From NCBI GenBank assembly GCA_039969155.1, contig JBDVOJ010000102.1, positions 9,805 through 73,804 of the forward strand: a stretch of DNA of 64,000 nucleotides, written 5' to 3'. Below are positions 1 through 7,294 of the stretch, piece by piece. Numbering within the stretch: the first letter of the stretch is position 1; each line of letters starts with the position of its first letter. The notes under the pieces were generated by a model. That model was not told where the DNA came from. It ran no database searches and saw only the letters and a list, made by a program, of their open reading frames with translations. This stretch comes from GCA-002733465 sp039969155. GTDB taxonomy: Bacteria; Pseudomonadota; Gammaproteobacteria; Enterobacterales; Kangiellaceae. The translations under genes were made by a program, and so were the position numbers.

Positions 1-883
1 TTACCATCTTACTTACTTCACTAGTTGAAACTGCCGTTTTTTCAGCTAATGCTCGAACCTCATCAGCGACAACCGCGAAACCGCGGCCTTGCTCTCCAGC
101 TCTTGCTGCTTCTATCGCGGCGTTTAGAGCCAACAAATTGGTTTGTTCGGCGATCGAGTTGATTACATCGATGACAGAATTGATTTGATCGCTGTCTGAA
201 CTTAGCTGTTCAACTAAATCAGACGCTGAGGTCATTTGCTCGCTTAAGCTTTTTACGTTTGTAGAGTTTTGTACCGAAAGCTTCTCAATATCTGAGCTAT
301 TACGTTGAGATGAGTCGACCTGTTCAAAAACATCCACTAAATTATTATGTAGCGCTACTGAAGTTTGTTTAACTTCTTCTAACACACCAGCAAGGTGTTG
401 ACCCAACTGACTCTGTTTATGGGCTTTTTCTGTCATAGTGACATAAACATTATTAAGTTCTCCGGACATCGGCTCTAACCTGGCCGAAGAGCGATATAAC
501 TTACTTAAAATGTCGTCAATCAACTGGCGTTGTGTATTGAGGATCTCAAACACGTTAGTAAATAACCCTGCTTGTTTGGTATCGAACCGTGTTTGATAAT
601 CAACAACCTGAGAACTACTTACCCCTTGGGCATGATTCATTAATCGTGTAAATCCGGTATAAAACTGGCTTCTGGTGCTGGCTATTCCTAATACTCCGGC
701 TACAGCAATTGCAGCTAGCATAAATAGCAAAGCTGACAATGGCATATCAAGGGCAAAGTAAGCCACAATGAGCGCGATTAAAAGCACCGCAACGGCTGGC
801 CCCATTAGCTTAAACATGGTCAACATTAAAGACTGTTGATTTAGACCGATTTGCGATATTGTTTTGTTATAGTTTTCAATCAT
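1..883 (-). CDS. Methyl-accepting chemotaxis protein, partial (C-terminus beyond window)
   Basis: Signal transducer that would pass stimuli to a CheW/CheA array at the inner membrane. The frame is open from the ATG at 881-883 to the window edge (294 codons). Residues about 28-68 form a tight pair of hydrophobic segments with almost nothing between them, so no periplasmic sensor domain is visible. The rest is coiled coil ending in the conserved MCP hairpin, with INSIAEQTNLLALNAAIEAA and then GFAVVADEVRALAEKTA. The last part of the signalling domain is cut off. The family call is firm; the ligand is unknown. Confidence 0.93.
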   Translation of the reverse strand, partial: MIENYNKTISQIGLNQQSLMLTMFKLMGPAVAVLLIALIVAYFALDMPLSALLFMLAAIAVAGVLGIASTRSQFYTGFTRLMNHAQGVSSSQVVDYQTRFDTKQAGLFTNVFEILNTQRQLIDDILSKLYRSSARLEPMSGELNNVYVTMTEKAHKQSQLGQHLAGVLEEVKQTSVALHNNLVDVFEQVDSSQRNSSDIEKLSVQNSTNVKSLSEQMTSASDLVEQLSSDSDQINSVIDVINSIAEQTNLLALNAAIEAARAGEQGRGFAVVADEVRALAEKTAVSTSEVSKMV

Positions 884-1147
884 TTAGTGTTCCTATCTCT
901 CAAAAATAGAGGATATTGGGATTGGCATATCAGTTCTAGTTGTGTTCAATTCTGACGTTTATTAAACTCTAGATACGTGTTTTAAGCCGAATAGCTAGTT
1001 AAAGCTCAGTTAAGTGTAGTAGAAAATCGTGATTTCTTACAAGAAATCAAATATTTAGCTAAATATAGTGTTCGCCCCTTAATCTGCAAGGAAAGGTCAC
1101 AAATTGTGAACTACAATTAGATCAAGCCAGAAAGAGTTGGATAATTC

Positions 1148-2104
1148 ATGTTAGCGCCATCATTTCCAGAAAACGAAGATAGCCGAATACAAACCCTTCG
1201 CTCGATGAATGTGCTGGATTCTGCAGCGCAAGAGCAGTTTGATCGAGTTACTAGAATTGCCAGCCGCTATTTTGGCGTTCCAATCGCTTTAGTCAGCCTT
1301 ATTGATACAAATAGACAGTGGTTTAAGTCATACATCGGGTTGGACGCTAGAGAAACAGGCAGAGACATTTCTTTTTGTGGACATGCGATCCTCGAAGACA
1401 AGACCTTTTACATAGAAGACGCCTCCAAAGATTCTAGATTCCACGATAACCCATTAGTTACCGGACCGCCAAATATTAGATTTTACGCCGGTCGACCAAT
1501 CAAAGCCCCCAATGGGCACAACCTTGGCACCCTTTGTATTATAGATAGCAAACCGAAAAAACTATCTACAAAGGATTTTACCGTTCTCGACGACTTAGCC
1601 AAAACCGTCGAAGAGGAGTTGGAAAGCCTACAGCTAGCCACTGTCGACGAACTTACTGGACTGTCTAGTACCCGCGGCTTTTCTCAACTTGCTACACACT
1701 GTTTATCAATGGCAGAGAGACAAAAAGCACCAATTACTTTTGCCTATTTTGATTTAGATAACTTTAAACCTATCAACGATAATAATAACTATACGACTGG
1801 TGATAGAGTGCTCAAATTTTTTGCCGAGCAACTCAAGGAAAGCTTTAGAAGTTCAGATTTATTTAGTCGTATTGGTGGAGACGAGTTTGCGGTGCTACTT
1901 TACAACGCTAATATCGATAAGTCCCACCAATTATTGGAGCGCTTTAAACATGATTTAGCAACAAATTTTCAAAACATGGATATTAAGTTTAACTTAGAAT
2001 TTTCGGTCAGTTTTGTTAGCTACGATCCGATCTCACACCCTGATGTCGATACTTTAATTCGGCGAGGGGCTGAAGAGTTAATAAACAATCCGGTAAAAGT
2101 GTAA
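1148..2104 (+). CDS. GAF-GGDEF diguanylate cyclase
   Basis: Probable soluble diguanylate cyclase making c-di-GMP from two GTP. Residues about 20-155 read as a GAF domain (IALVSLIDTNRQWFKS, FCGHAI, FYAGRPI, GTLCIID are typical of this subfamily). Residues about 165-315 are a GGDEF domain opening with VDELTGL and carrying an intact GGDEF active site at about residue 242 (RIGGDEFAVLL). No transmembrane segment is visible. It is a single gene divergent from the chemotaxis receptor upstream and convergent with the cupin gene. The N-terminal ligand cannot be read from the sequence. Confidence 0.9.
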   Translation: MLAPSFPENEDSRIQTLRSMNVLDSAAQEQFDRVTRIASRYFGVPIALVSLIDTNRQWFKSYIGLDARETGRDISFCGHAILEDKTFYIEDASKDSRFHDNPLVTGPPNIRFYAGRPIKAPNGHNLGTLCIIDSKPKKLSTKDFTVLDDLAKTVEEELESLQLATVDELTGLSSTRGFSQLATHCLSMAERQKAPITFAYFDLDNFKPINDNNNYTTGDRVLKFFAEQLKESFRSSDLFSRIGGDEFAVLLYNANIDKSHQLLERFKHDLATNFQNMDIKFNLEFSVSFVSYDPISHPDVDTLIRRGAEELINNPVKV

Positions 2105-2138
2105 GTCGCTGCTGCCAATACAGTTTATCTGCTATCTT

Positions 2139-2783
2139 TCACAAATGCCCAACTTTGACTAAAATAACTGTCTCTTGCTCAACAAATGGACAGTGTTGAC
2201 TCATGTGCGGACTTCGAATCCAACTCCCCGCGGGATAACGACCATGTTCATCAATAAATTCTCCATTTAGCACCAGAATCTCTTCACCACCAAAATGAGT
2301 ATGAGGTTGAAACTTTTCACCAGCTGGCCATTTTACTAATGCAACCGACTCGCCTTTATGCTCGTGAAGCGGCATAACTTCAAGTCCACCTATTCCCTGC
2401 TGCCAGATTGCGGTGTTGGTATCAATACACACTTTTCTATTATCATCTTTTTGAAATTGATGCAGTTTGACAAACAGCACACAACCTTCTTTACTGTATG
2501 GCGCATGACTATACCCTTCTGGATTTCGAAAATAGGTACCGGCTGGATAGTCTCCAGATTCATCAGAAAATACCCCATCAAGCACAAAAATTTCCTCTCC
2601 TTTTGGATGGCCATGCAAGGAAAACTTAGCACCGGGTTCATACTTTACAATACTGGTTGCGTGGCCTCGTTCAGCATCTTCTCTGGCTAGAGGTTTTCGC
2701 CAGACGCCCTTTGCCGGACTGGCTAGCCATGTTTCGGCATTAGTTTCGACCGAAACTCGTTTGGAAAAATCCATATTTAGCAT
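2139..2783 (-). CDS. Double-cupin protein of the ChrR-like anti-sigma cupin type
   Basis: A 214-residue protein made of two tandem cupin domains (about residues 20-105 and 120-210). Both repeat the pattern of paired histidines followed by GEEI.VL.G.F.DE.G.YPAG: SLHGHPKGEEIFVLDG in the first, QPHTHFGGEEILVLNG in the second. The His/Glu residues probably bind Zn or another metal. It resembles the cupin half of ChrR anti-sigma factors but lacks the N-terminal zinc anti-sigma domain, so a regulatory role is not implied. It lies 128 bp after the fusion oxidoreductase on the same strand and may be the last gene of that operon. Confidence 0.8.
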   Translation of the reverse strand: MLNMDFSKRVSVETNAETWLASPAKGVWRKPLAREDAERGHATSIVKYEPGAKFSLHGHPKGEEIFVLDGVFSDESGDYPAGTYFRNPEGYSHAPYSKEGCVLFVKLHQFQKDDNRKVCIDTNTAIWQQGIGGLEVMPLHEHKGESVALVKWPAGEKFQPHTHFGGEEILVLNGEFIDEHGRYPAGSWIRSPHMSQHCPFVEQETVILVKVGHL

Positions 2784-2911
2784 ATCGTTTCTCTACTCAA
2801 ATTCTGTTGTAATTTTGGCATTGGTAATCGTCATCTTATATATAGATTAATACTCGCTTTTTTAATCCTTTTTAAATAATCCAAATTCTAATCAAATAAA
2901 ACCGAATAGAT

Positions 2912-5020
2912 CTATTCATGTTCATTGAAAAACTGAATAGTCAGTGTTGGCATTGAAGTTTCTTTAGTCGCAGTCGGCTTAGCGCAGCAAAGCAATACCT
3001 CTGAGTCATCAACAGGAGCTGTTGATGATAAAGTGCTACTGACCTTACCATTGATCAATTTGGCTTTACAACTGCCGCATTGACCACTGCGGCAACCATA
3101 TTCAGGTTGCACGCCATGAGATTCCAAAAATTCCAGTAATGTACCATCCTTATCGCTCCACTGCTGTTCAATACTGACTTCACCTTGTTCATCTTGAACA
3201 ATGATTGACGCATTTTTAGCAAACTTAAATGCTTGAGTTTGACTATCACGTTTTAACGACGATGGCCCAAAAGATTCAGCATAAATCGCTAAATCGGACA
3301 ATCCTATCATCCGCAAGGTATCGTAAGTTTGTTGCATAAACGGTGGAGGACCACAAAGATAGGCATCAGTTCTTTTGTTTTCTATAACCGCCTGAAAAAA
3401 CTCCTTAGTGGGACGTCCAATGAAATTAAAATCACTTCCCAGAAATCGCTTACTTTGTGGCTTTGTAATACACCAGTGAATATTGATCTGCCCCGATGAT
3501 TGTTCGGCAACTTGACTCAGCTCTTGATAAAAAGCTCGTTCCTTTTCAGTTCTTACAATCGCGACTAAGGTCGTTGGCCTAATATAACGAGTTTTAACTG
3601 CATCTACTAATGCCTGCCTAAGCATCGCTAGCATCGGAGTGATCCCAATTCCGGCTGCGACCAATAGCGCCGGCTTTTGCTTTCTAGTTTCAAAATAAAA
3701 GTTTCCGGTAGGAGCTTTGGCTTCAATGATATCTCCTAGCTTAACATTGGAGTGCATGTGATTGGATACTATGCCGTCTGGGACATTACTGCTGCTGGCA
3801 TGTTCGCGCTTAATACTTAGTCGATAGACTCCATCACTATCAGCATTAGAAACGGTATAAGTTCTGATCATATACTCATCATTGATTCTCACGCGAATAG
3901 TAAGGAACTGGCCAGGCTTAAACTTAAACAATTGTCCGTTTTCAGGGACTAAATGAAATGAGCGTATAGACTCACTCTCTATTACGATTTGGTCAACTCG
4001 GTAAGGCAACCATTGATTACGCTGCGTCTCAATCTCTTTAAGTTTTTTTGCCTCATCCCATGTTCCTGTCAGCTGAGTATTAGGTGAAAACTCTGGCTTA
4101 CTCCAGTTAGCTGGAATGGCTTTTTTGATAAGATATCCTTTAGTTAGCTTAAATCTTAATAGCCGCTGAGCCCCTTCAAAGAAAGCTATATCATCAGACT
4201 CCCAATCGACCCTTGCTTCACCGGTCAATGTAAGAATGTCACCAGTTTGAAAATCAATGAACAACAACCCAGCTTTACCATTCAGCTCGATATTTCCAAA
4301 GGTATTAAAATGATTATTTCCCATGTAATCAGGAATGATTAACTGATTGTTATTGATGATTTTTACAAAGCCCGGCTTTCCACCACGATGAGAAACGTCC
4401 GCGCCATCACTAGGATTATTATTTCCTGAGTCATATGAACTAGCGATAAAAAAGGTATCTGCAGATTCGACTATTTTCTGTGCAACATTATCAAATGATC
4501 GAATCTCTAATCGGCTTGTCTCTGTTGGGTTGTGCGAGTCAGGTGGGTAGTATTCTCGAGATTGAATATACTGAGGGCAATTGCCAAATGTCTGGTCAAC
4601 GTTCAGTTCAATTGAGTTATCTGATAACTTTGTTACATGTGCCGCTAACCGGTTTCGTCTGCGAGTAGGTAACTCAATCCCCAAGATACCTAACTTAGTA
4701 TTCTTTCCATTTAGGCTATTTTCATTCAAGGTTTCAGTAAGAGGATCCTGCTCTAACGGAAGTTGGCTAAATGAAAGTGAATGTTCAGTGTCGCTTTTAA
4801 TAAAACCCGGTTTTGCAAATAGAATAGAGGCCCATGGAAAACCCTTAGGATCTTCATGGCCTAAAAATATAAATGGTAGTTGTTGATAAAAGCGTTGGTG
4901 TTGTTCTGGCATATGATCACGAATGACCATTCGACCAAATCGTTCCATATTTTCCCTAACACCCAGCTTAGTCTGAATCATTTGTTCTCCGAGGTGAAAA
5001 GGAGATTGATCATTATTCAT
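2912..5020 (-). CDS. Fusion oxidoreductase: PNPOx-like flavin domain + ferredoxin reductase + 2Fe-2S ferredoxin
   Basis: A 702-residue electron-transfer protein. Residues about 30-310 resemble pyridoxamine-phosphate-oxidase-like split-barrel FMN proteins (FLGHEDPKGFPWASILFAKPGF, YMGNNHFNTFGNIELNGKAGLLFIDF). Residues about 335-590 are a ferredoxin-reductase module with the FAD motif RTYTVSNA and an NAD(P)-binding part (LLVAAGIGITPMLAM, YLCGPPPFM). The C-terminus is a plant-type 2Fe-2S ferredoxin with YGCRSGQCGSCKAKL and a fourth cysteine in LLCCAKP. Start at 5020 is supported by AAGGAA 8 nt upstream. It overlaps the end of the preceding small gene. The substrate is unknown; reduction of a small toxic molecule is an inference from its GST/glyoxalase context. 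Confidence 0.85.
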   Translation of the reverse strand: MNNDQSPFHLGEQMIQTKLGVRENMERFGRMVIRDHMPEQHQRFYQQLPFIFLGHEDPKGFPWASILFAKPGFIKSDTEHSLSFSQLPLEQDPLTETLNENSLNGKNTKLGILGIELPTRRRNRLAAHVTKLSDNSIELNVDQTFGNCPQYIQSREYYPPDSHNPTETSRLEIRSFDNVAQKIVESADTFFIASSYDSGNNNPSDGADVSHRGGKPGFVKIINNNQLIIPDYMGNNHFNTFGNIELNGKAGLLFIDFQTGDILTLTGEARVDWESDDIAFFEGAQRLLRFKLTKGYLIKKAIPANWSKPEFSPNTQLTGTWDEAKKLKEIETQRNQWLPYRVDQIVIESESIRSFHLVPENGQLFKFKPGQFLTIRVRINDEYMIRTYTVSNADSDGVYRLSIKREHASSSNVPDGIVSNHMHSNVKLGDIIEAKAPTGNFYFETRKQKPALLVAAGIGITPMLAMLRQALVDAVKTRYIRPTTLVAIVRTEKERAFYQELSQVAEQSSGQINIHWCITKPQSKRFLGSDFNFIGRPTKEFFQAVIENKRTDAYLCGPPPFMQQTYDTLRMIGLSDLAIYAESFGPSSLKRDSQTQAFKFAKNASIIVQDEQGEVSIEQQWSDKDGTLLEFLESHGVQPEYGCRSGQCGSCKAKLINGKVSSTLSSTAPVDDSEVLLCCAKPTATKETSMPTLTIQFFNEHE

Positions 5021-5243
5021 CGCTTGCTTTCCTTAAACTAGAGAGTGAGTTTCTCGAATTATTTTTCTCGCAAAAACTACTTAATTCATGGGTCAATTCG
5101 GCTTGTACAAACATCACTTCGAGAGGAGGAACCGCGACATCCATCACTCTAACTAAGCATTGTTCAGTAGTTGGAAACCTGTCCAATACCAAATGGCTTA
5201 GTTTTTCATAGACGTTAAGGATAGATTTTAAATAGTTCATCAC
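5013..5243 (-). CDS. Small hypothetical protein, 76 residues
   Basis: Unrecognised 76-residue protein. It starts with GTG at 5243 (or ATG at 5240) behind a good AAGGAG, and its end overlaps the start of the fusion oxidoreductase by 8 bp, so translational coupling is likely. No signal peptide or membrane segment is evident; the N-terminal half is predicted helical and the C-terminus is rich in Ser, Asn and charged residues. Position between the GST and the oxidoreductase suggests an accessory of the same response. I cannot name a function. Confidence 0.6.
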   Translation of the reverse strand: MMNYLKSILNVYEKLSHLVLDRFPTTEQCLVRVMDVAVPPLEVMFVQAELTHELSSFCEKNNSRNSLSSLRKASDE

Positions 5244-5270
5244 ACCACGGCTCCTTATTTTTTACCGAAT

Positions 5271-5900
5271 CTAAGCGGCGCTTTTTAATCCAACCGGTGA
5301 AGATTGAATCGCAACAAAACCGTCTAAAGACTCTACTCTAACTAACCAATCTCTAACATTCGGATAGTCCTGCAACGCTACGTTTCCTTCTGGAGCTAGG
5401 GCGATGTAGGCATAGTTTGCAATGTCAGCAAGAGTTACCTGTTCGGTCGCTAGCCACTGCCGATTAGCTAAATGAGACTCTAGTTTGGCAAGCGTTTGAT
5501 GCGCTAAACTGATAGAAACGTCAGCATCTATTGAAGCGCCAAATAAGGTTACCAGTCTCGCTGCGGCTGGTCCAAATGCGATAGAACCTGCTGCAAGACT
5601 TAGGAACTTCTGTACTTCGGCGGCCTCACCAGCGTTGCTTGGTAAGAAGGTTCTATTGGTATCATACTTAGTTGCCAAGTAAACTAAAATGGCGTTCGAA
5701 TCCCAGAGGGTAGTTTCTCCATCCTCAATGGCTGGCACCTGTCCATTAGGATTCTTTAGTAAAAATTCCGGTGATTTCTGTTCCCCTTTCATAAGGTCGA
5801 TTTCGATCGTTTCGAAATCGAGTTTAAGCAGTGAAAGCAAAAGCTCAACTCGATGTGAATGGCCAGATAGTGGATGACGATAAAACTTAATTGCAGACAT
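5271..5900 (-). CDS. Glutathione S-transferase family protein
   Basis: A 209-residue cytosolic GST of usual length. The thioredoxin-fold N-terminal domain (residues 1-80) contains FYRHPLSGHSHRVELLLSLL, the cis-proline region NPNGQVPAIEDG and the glutathione-binding segment LWDSNAILVYLA. The all-helical C-terminal domain includes TLADIANYAYIALAPEG, the usual N-capping region. The start has a strong GGAG. It is in the leftward redox operon between a DUF1348 gene and the 76-residue gene. It should conjugate or reduce electrophiles with glutathione; the actual substrate is not deducible. Confidence 0.92.
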   Translation of the reverse strand: MSAIKFYRHPLSGHSHRVELLLSLLKLDFETIEIDLMKGEQKSPEFLLKNPNGQVPAIEDGETTLWDSNAILVYLATKYDTNRTFLPSNAGEAAEVQKFLSLAAGSIAFGPAAARLVTLFGASIDADVSISLAHQTLAKLESHLANRQWLATEQVTLADIANYAYIALAPEGNVALQDYPNVRDWLVRVESLDGFVAIQSSPVGLKSAA

Positions 5901-5976
5901 AATTTTCTCCGTTATTTTATGGTTCTATGTTTTTTTTCAATGATTAGCAGAACCAAACTATCACTGAAATTGATTA

Positions 5977-6405
5977 TTAGTACGCGCCTTGCACTCCGAG
6001 TTGTCTTTGCTGTTCATCAATTACTAGGTCATTGATACTGGCAATTCGTTGAGTCATATATCCTTTCTCGTCAAACTCCCAAAGTTCATTTCCAAAAGAT
6101 CGAAACCAATTGCCCGAGTCATCATGCCACTCGTAAAAAAATGTCACTGCAATTCGGTTATCAGTAAAACTCCACAAGGTTTTCTTTAGTCGATAACTTC
6201 GCTCTTTTCGCCACTTAGCTTCTAAGAATTTTTCAATATTCTTGCGTCCATTAATAAAATCAGAACGATTACGCCATTTCGAGTCGACACTATAAGCAAG
6301 CGATACTTTATATGGATCCTTGCTATTCCAAGCTTCCTCTGCGGCTTTTACTTTTTGTTCTGCCTTTTCTTGGTCAAAAGGCGGAATTGGATATCTAATG
6401 GTCAT
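5977..6405 (-). CDS. DUF1348 NTF2-like protein (first of two)
   Basis: A 142-residue protein of the DUF1348 family, an NTF2/SnoaL-like cone fold. Recognisable features are P.PP...E.A..KV..AE.AWNS.DP..VSLAY, WRNR.. F..G...I..FL..KW..E..YRL.K.LW, and FFYEWHDDSGNWFRSFGNELWEF. The start follows a clear GAGGAAA. Family members often sit beside oxidoreductase or GST genes, but their biochemical role is not established. A more divergent paralogue lies two genes upstream in the same operon (6671-7078). Confidence 0.88.
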   Translation of the reverse strand: MTIRYPIPPFDQEKAEQKVKAAEEAWNSKDPYKVSLAYSVDSKWRNRSDFINGRKNIEKFLEAKWRKERSYRLKKTLWSFTDNRIAVTFFYEWHDDSGNWFRSFGNELWEFDEKGYMTQRIASINDLVIDEQQRQLGVQGAY

Positions 6406-6435
6406 TTTTTCCTCGTTTACTCAATTAACTTAGGT

Positions 6436-6645
6436 TTAAATACTAATGTCATGCACGCTTGCATGAGCTTCCAATGCATAATCTTGCGAAGGAAGCATGG
6501 GCACGGCCTCGCTCTTGTTAACCGACGCTTTCGACGGTATGTCATGTATTTGATTAACTAACAGTGACAGCGTCATCGCTGCCGCAAGCGATATAATCAG
6601 CCGAACTAAAATCGCACTAATGGCAGACTTCATAAAAATTTTCAT
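6436..6645 (-). CDS. Small membrane-anchored or secreted protein, 69 residues
   Basis: Unrecognised 69-residue protein with a basic N-terminus and a hydrophobic stretch (AILVRLIISLAAAMTLSLLV, residues about 11-30) that reads as a signal anchor or signal peptide, followed by a polar tail. The ATG at 6645 has a purine-rich GGGGGG tract directly upstream that can act as ribosome binding site. It sits between the two DUF1348 genes with short gaps on both sides, so it is probably translated from the operon mRNA. Function unknown. Confidence 0.5.
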   Translation of the reverse strand: MKIFMKSAISAILVRLIISLAAAMTLSLLVNQIHDIPSKASVNKSEAVPMLPSQDYALEAHASVHDISI

Positions 6646-6670
6646 TTCCCCCCCTAAAAACTAATCAACT

Positions 6671-7078
6671 TTAATCTCGACACTCTGAGAGACTGCCGCT
6701 AGAACTCAAACAGAATTCTTTAATTTTTCCTGAACTATCTAACCGAATGAAAACGTGACCACAATTGCGAAACTTTGAATCCTTTTTAGAATCCCTCCAC
6801 TCGCTTTGAAAACTGACAGCGATCCTAAAAAACGAATGACTCCAAAGTTCTCCCCGTACTCGATAGTTAACTTTTTCGTTTCGACATTCATTCATTAGAT
6901 TCATGATCTCAGTATTGCCAGTTAACTGACGTTCATTGTCTCGCCACTCACAATCTTCAGAAAATACTGAACTCAGCTGTTTTGATTTTCCTTCATTCCA
7001 GAATGATTCCAGCTTTTTTACAAATTCAGCGGCTTTCTCATGATCTAGCGGCGGTGCTATTGGTAATCTCATTATCAC
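6671..7078 (-). CDS. DUF1348 NTF2-like protein (second, divergent)
   Basis: A 135-residue divergent paralogue of the protein at 5977-6405. It keeps the N-terminal P.APPLDHEKAAEFV..LE.FWN, the WRDNE..LTG segment, the NYRVRGELWS strand and the SEWRDS turn, but has lost much of the C-terminal NELWEFDE.G conservation. First gene of the leftward redox operon. Its start is either GTG 7078 or ATG 7072; the ribosome binding site is weak for both. A sigma-54 type promoter is predicted at 7162-7177. Function unknown. Confidence 0.8.
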   Translation of the reverse strand: MIMRLPIAPPLDHEKAAEFVKKLESFWNEGKSKQLSSVFSEDCEWRDNERQLTGNTEIMNLMNECRNEKVNYRVRGELWSHSFFRIAVSFQSEWRDSKKDSKFRNCGHVFIRLDSSGKIKEFCLSSSGSLSECRD

Positions 7079-7161
7079 GACGTGTCTCTTAGCTGCATCA
7101 GTTCAAATCACCGATTTTGGTGGATTTGCGCCATTGACTTAATTGTCTTTGGCCAGACTAT

Positions 7162-7177
7162 TGCGATTACCGTGCCA
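7162..7177 (-). promoter_or_regulatory. Predicted sigma-54 (-24/-12) promoter of the redox operon
   Basis: Read on the minus strand this is TGGCAC-GGTAA-TCGCA, with GG and GC separated by exactly 10 bp as sigma-54 holoenzyme requires. The -24 element is a full consensus match; the -12 element has one change from TTGCA. The predicted start of transcription is near 7151, 73-79 bases before the first gene. It lies between the operon and a divergent sigma-54 activator gene, which is the usual arrangement. Confidence 0.75.
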
Positions 7178-7222
7178 GAATTAAAACTTGTAAATTTTCA
7201 ATAAGTTAGGTATTTTGAGCAC

Positions 7223-7278
7223 TCTCAAATTGTTGTGTTTCTCAATTTTCTGCATATTCACTCTCAATATATTGAGAG
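7223..7278. promoter_or_regulatory. Upstream activator dyads TCTCAA-N4-TTGAGA
   Basis: Two copies of a dyad lie upstream of the sigma-54 promoter. The perfect one, CTCTCAATATATTGAGAG, is at 7261-7278 (centre about -118). A 10/12 match is at 7223-7238 (centre about -79.5). A further inverted pair, TTTGAG-N4-CTCAAA, overlaps at 7214-7229. The perfect dyad also ends 16 bp before the activator's own start codon, so autoregulation is plausible. The same dyad recurs before the promoters at 30787 and 14934. That these bind the activator encoded at 7295 is inference. Confidence 0.65.
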
Positions 7279-7294
7279 ATGGAGTCTTTTAACA

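Noticed and set aside
901..950. TTGGCATATCAG, considered as a sigma-54 -24 element near the chemotaxis receptor
   Set aside because: No GC at the required 10-bp spacing.
1097..1125. CACAAATTGTG and nearby AGATCA, considered as a CRP site
   Set aside because: The half-sites do not have the TGTGA-N6-TCACA arrangement.
4581..4886. 101-codon frame antisense to the fusion oxidoreductase
   Set aside because: The oxidoreductase is strongly supported; the antisense product has no domain.
5680..5710. GTTCGAATCCC, like a tRNA T-loop
   Set aside because: It lies inside the GST gene and no acceptor stem, D-arm or anticodon arm can be formed around it.
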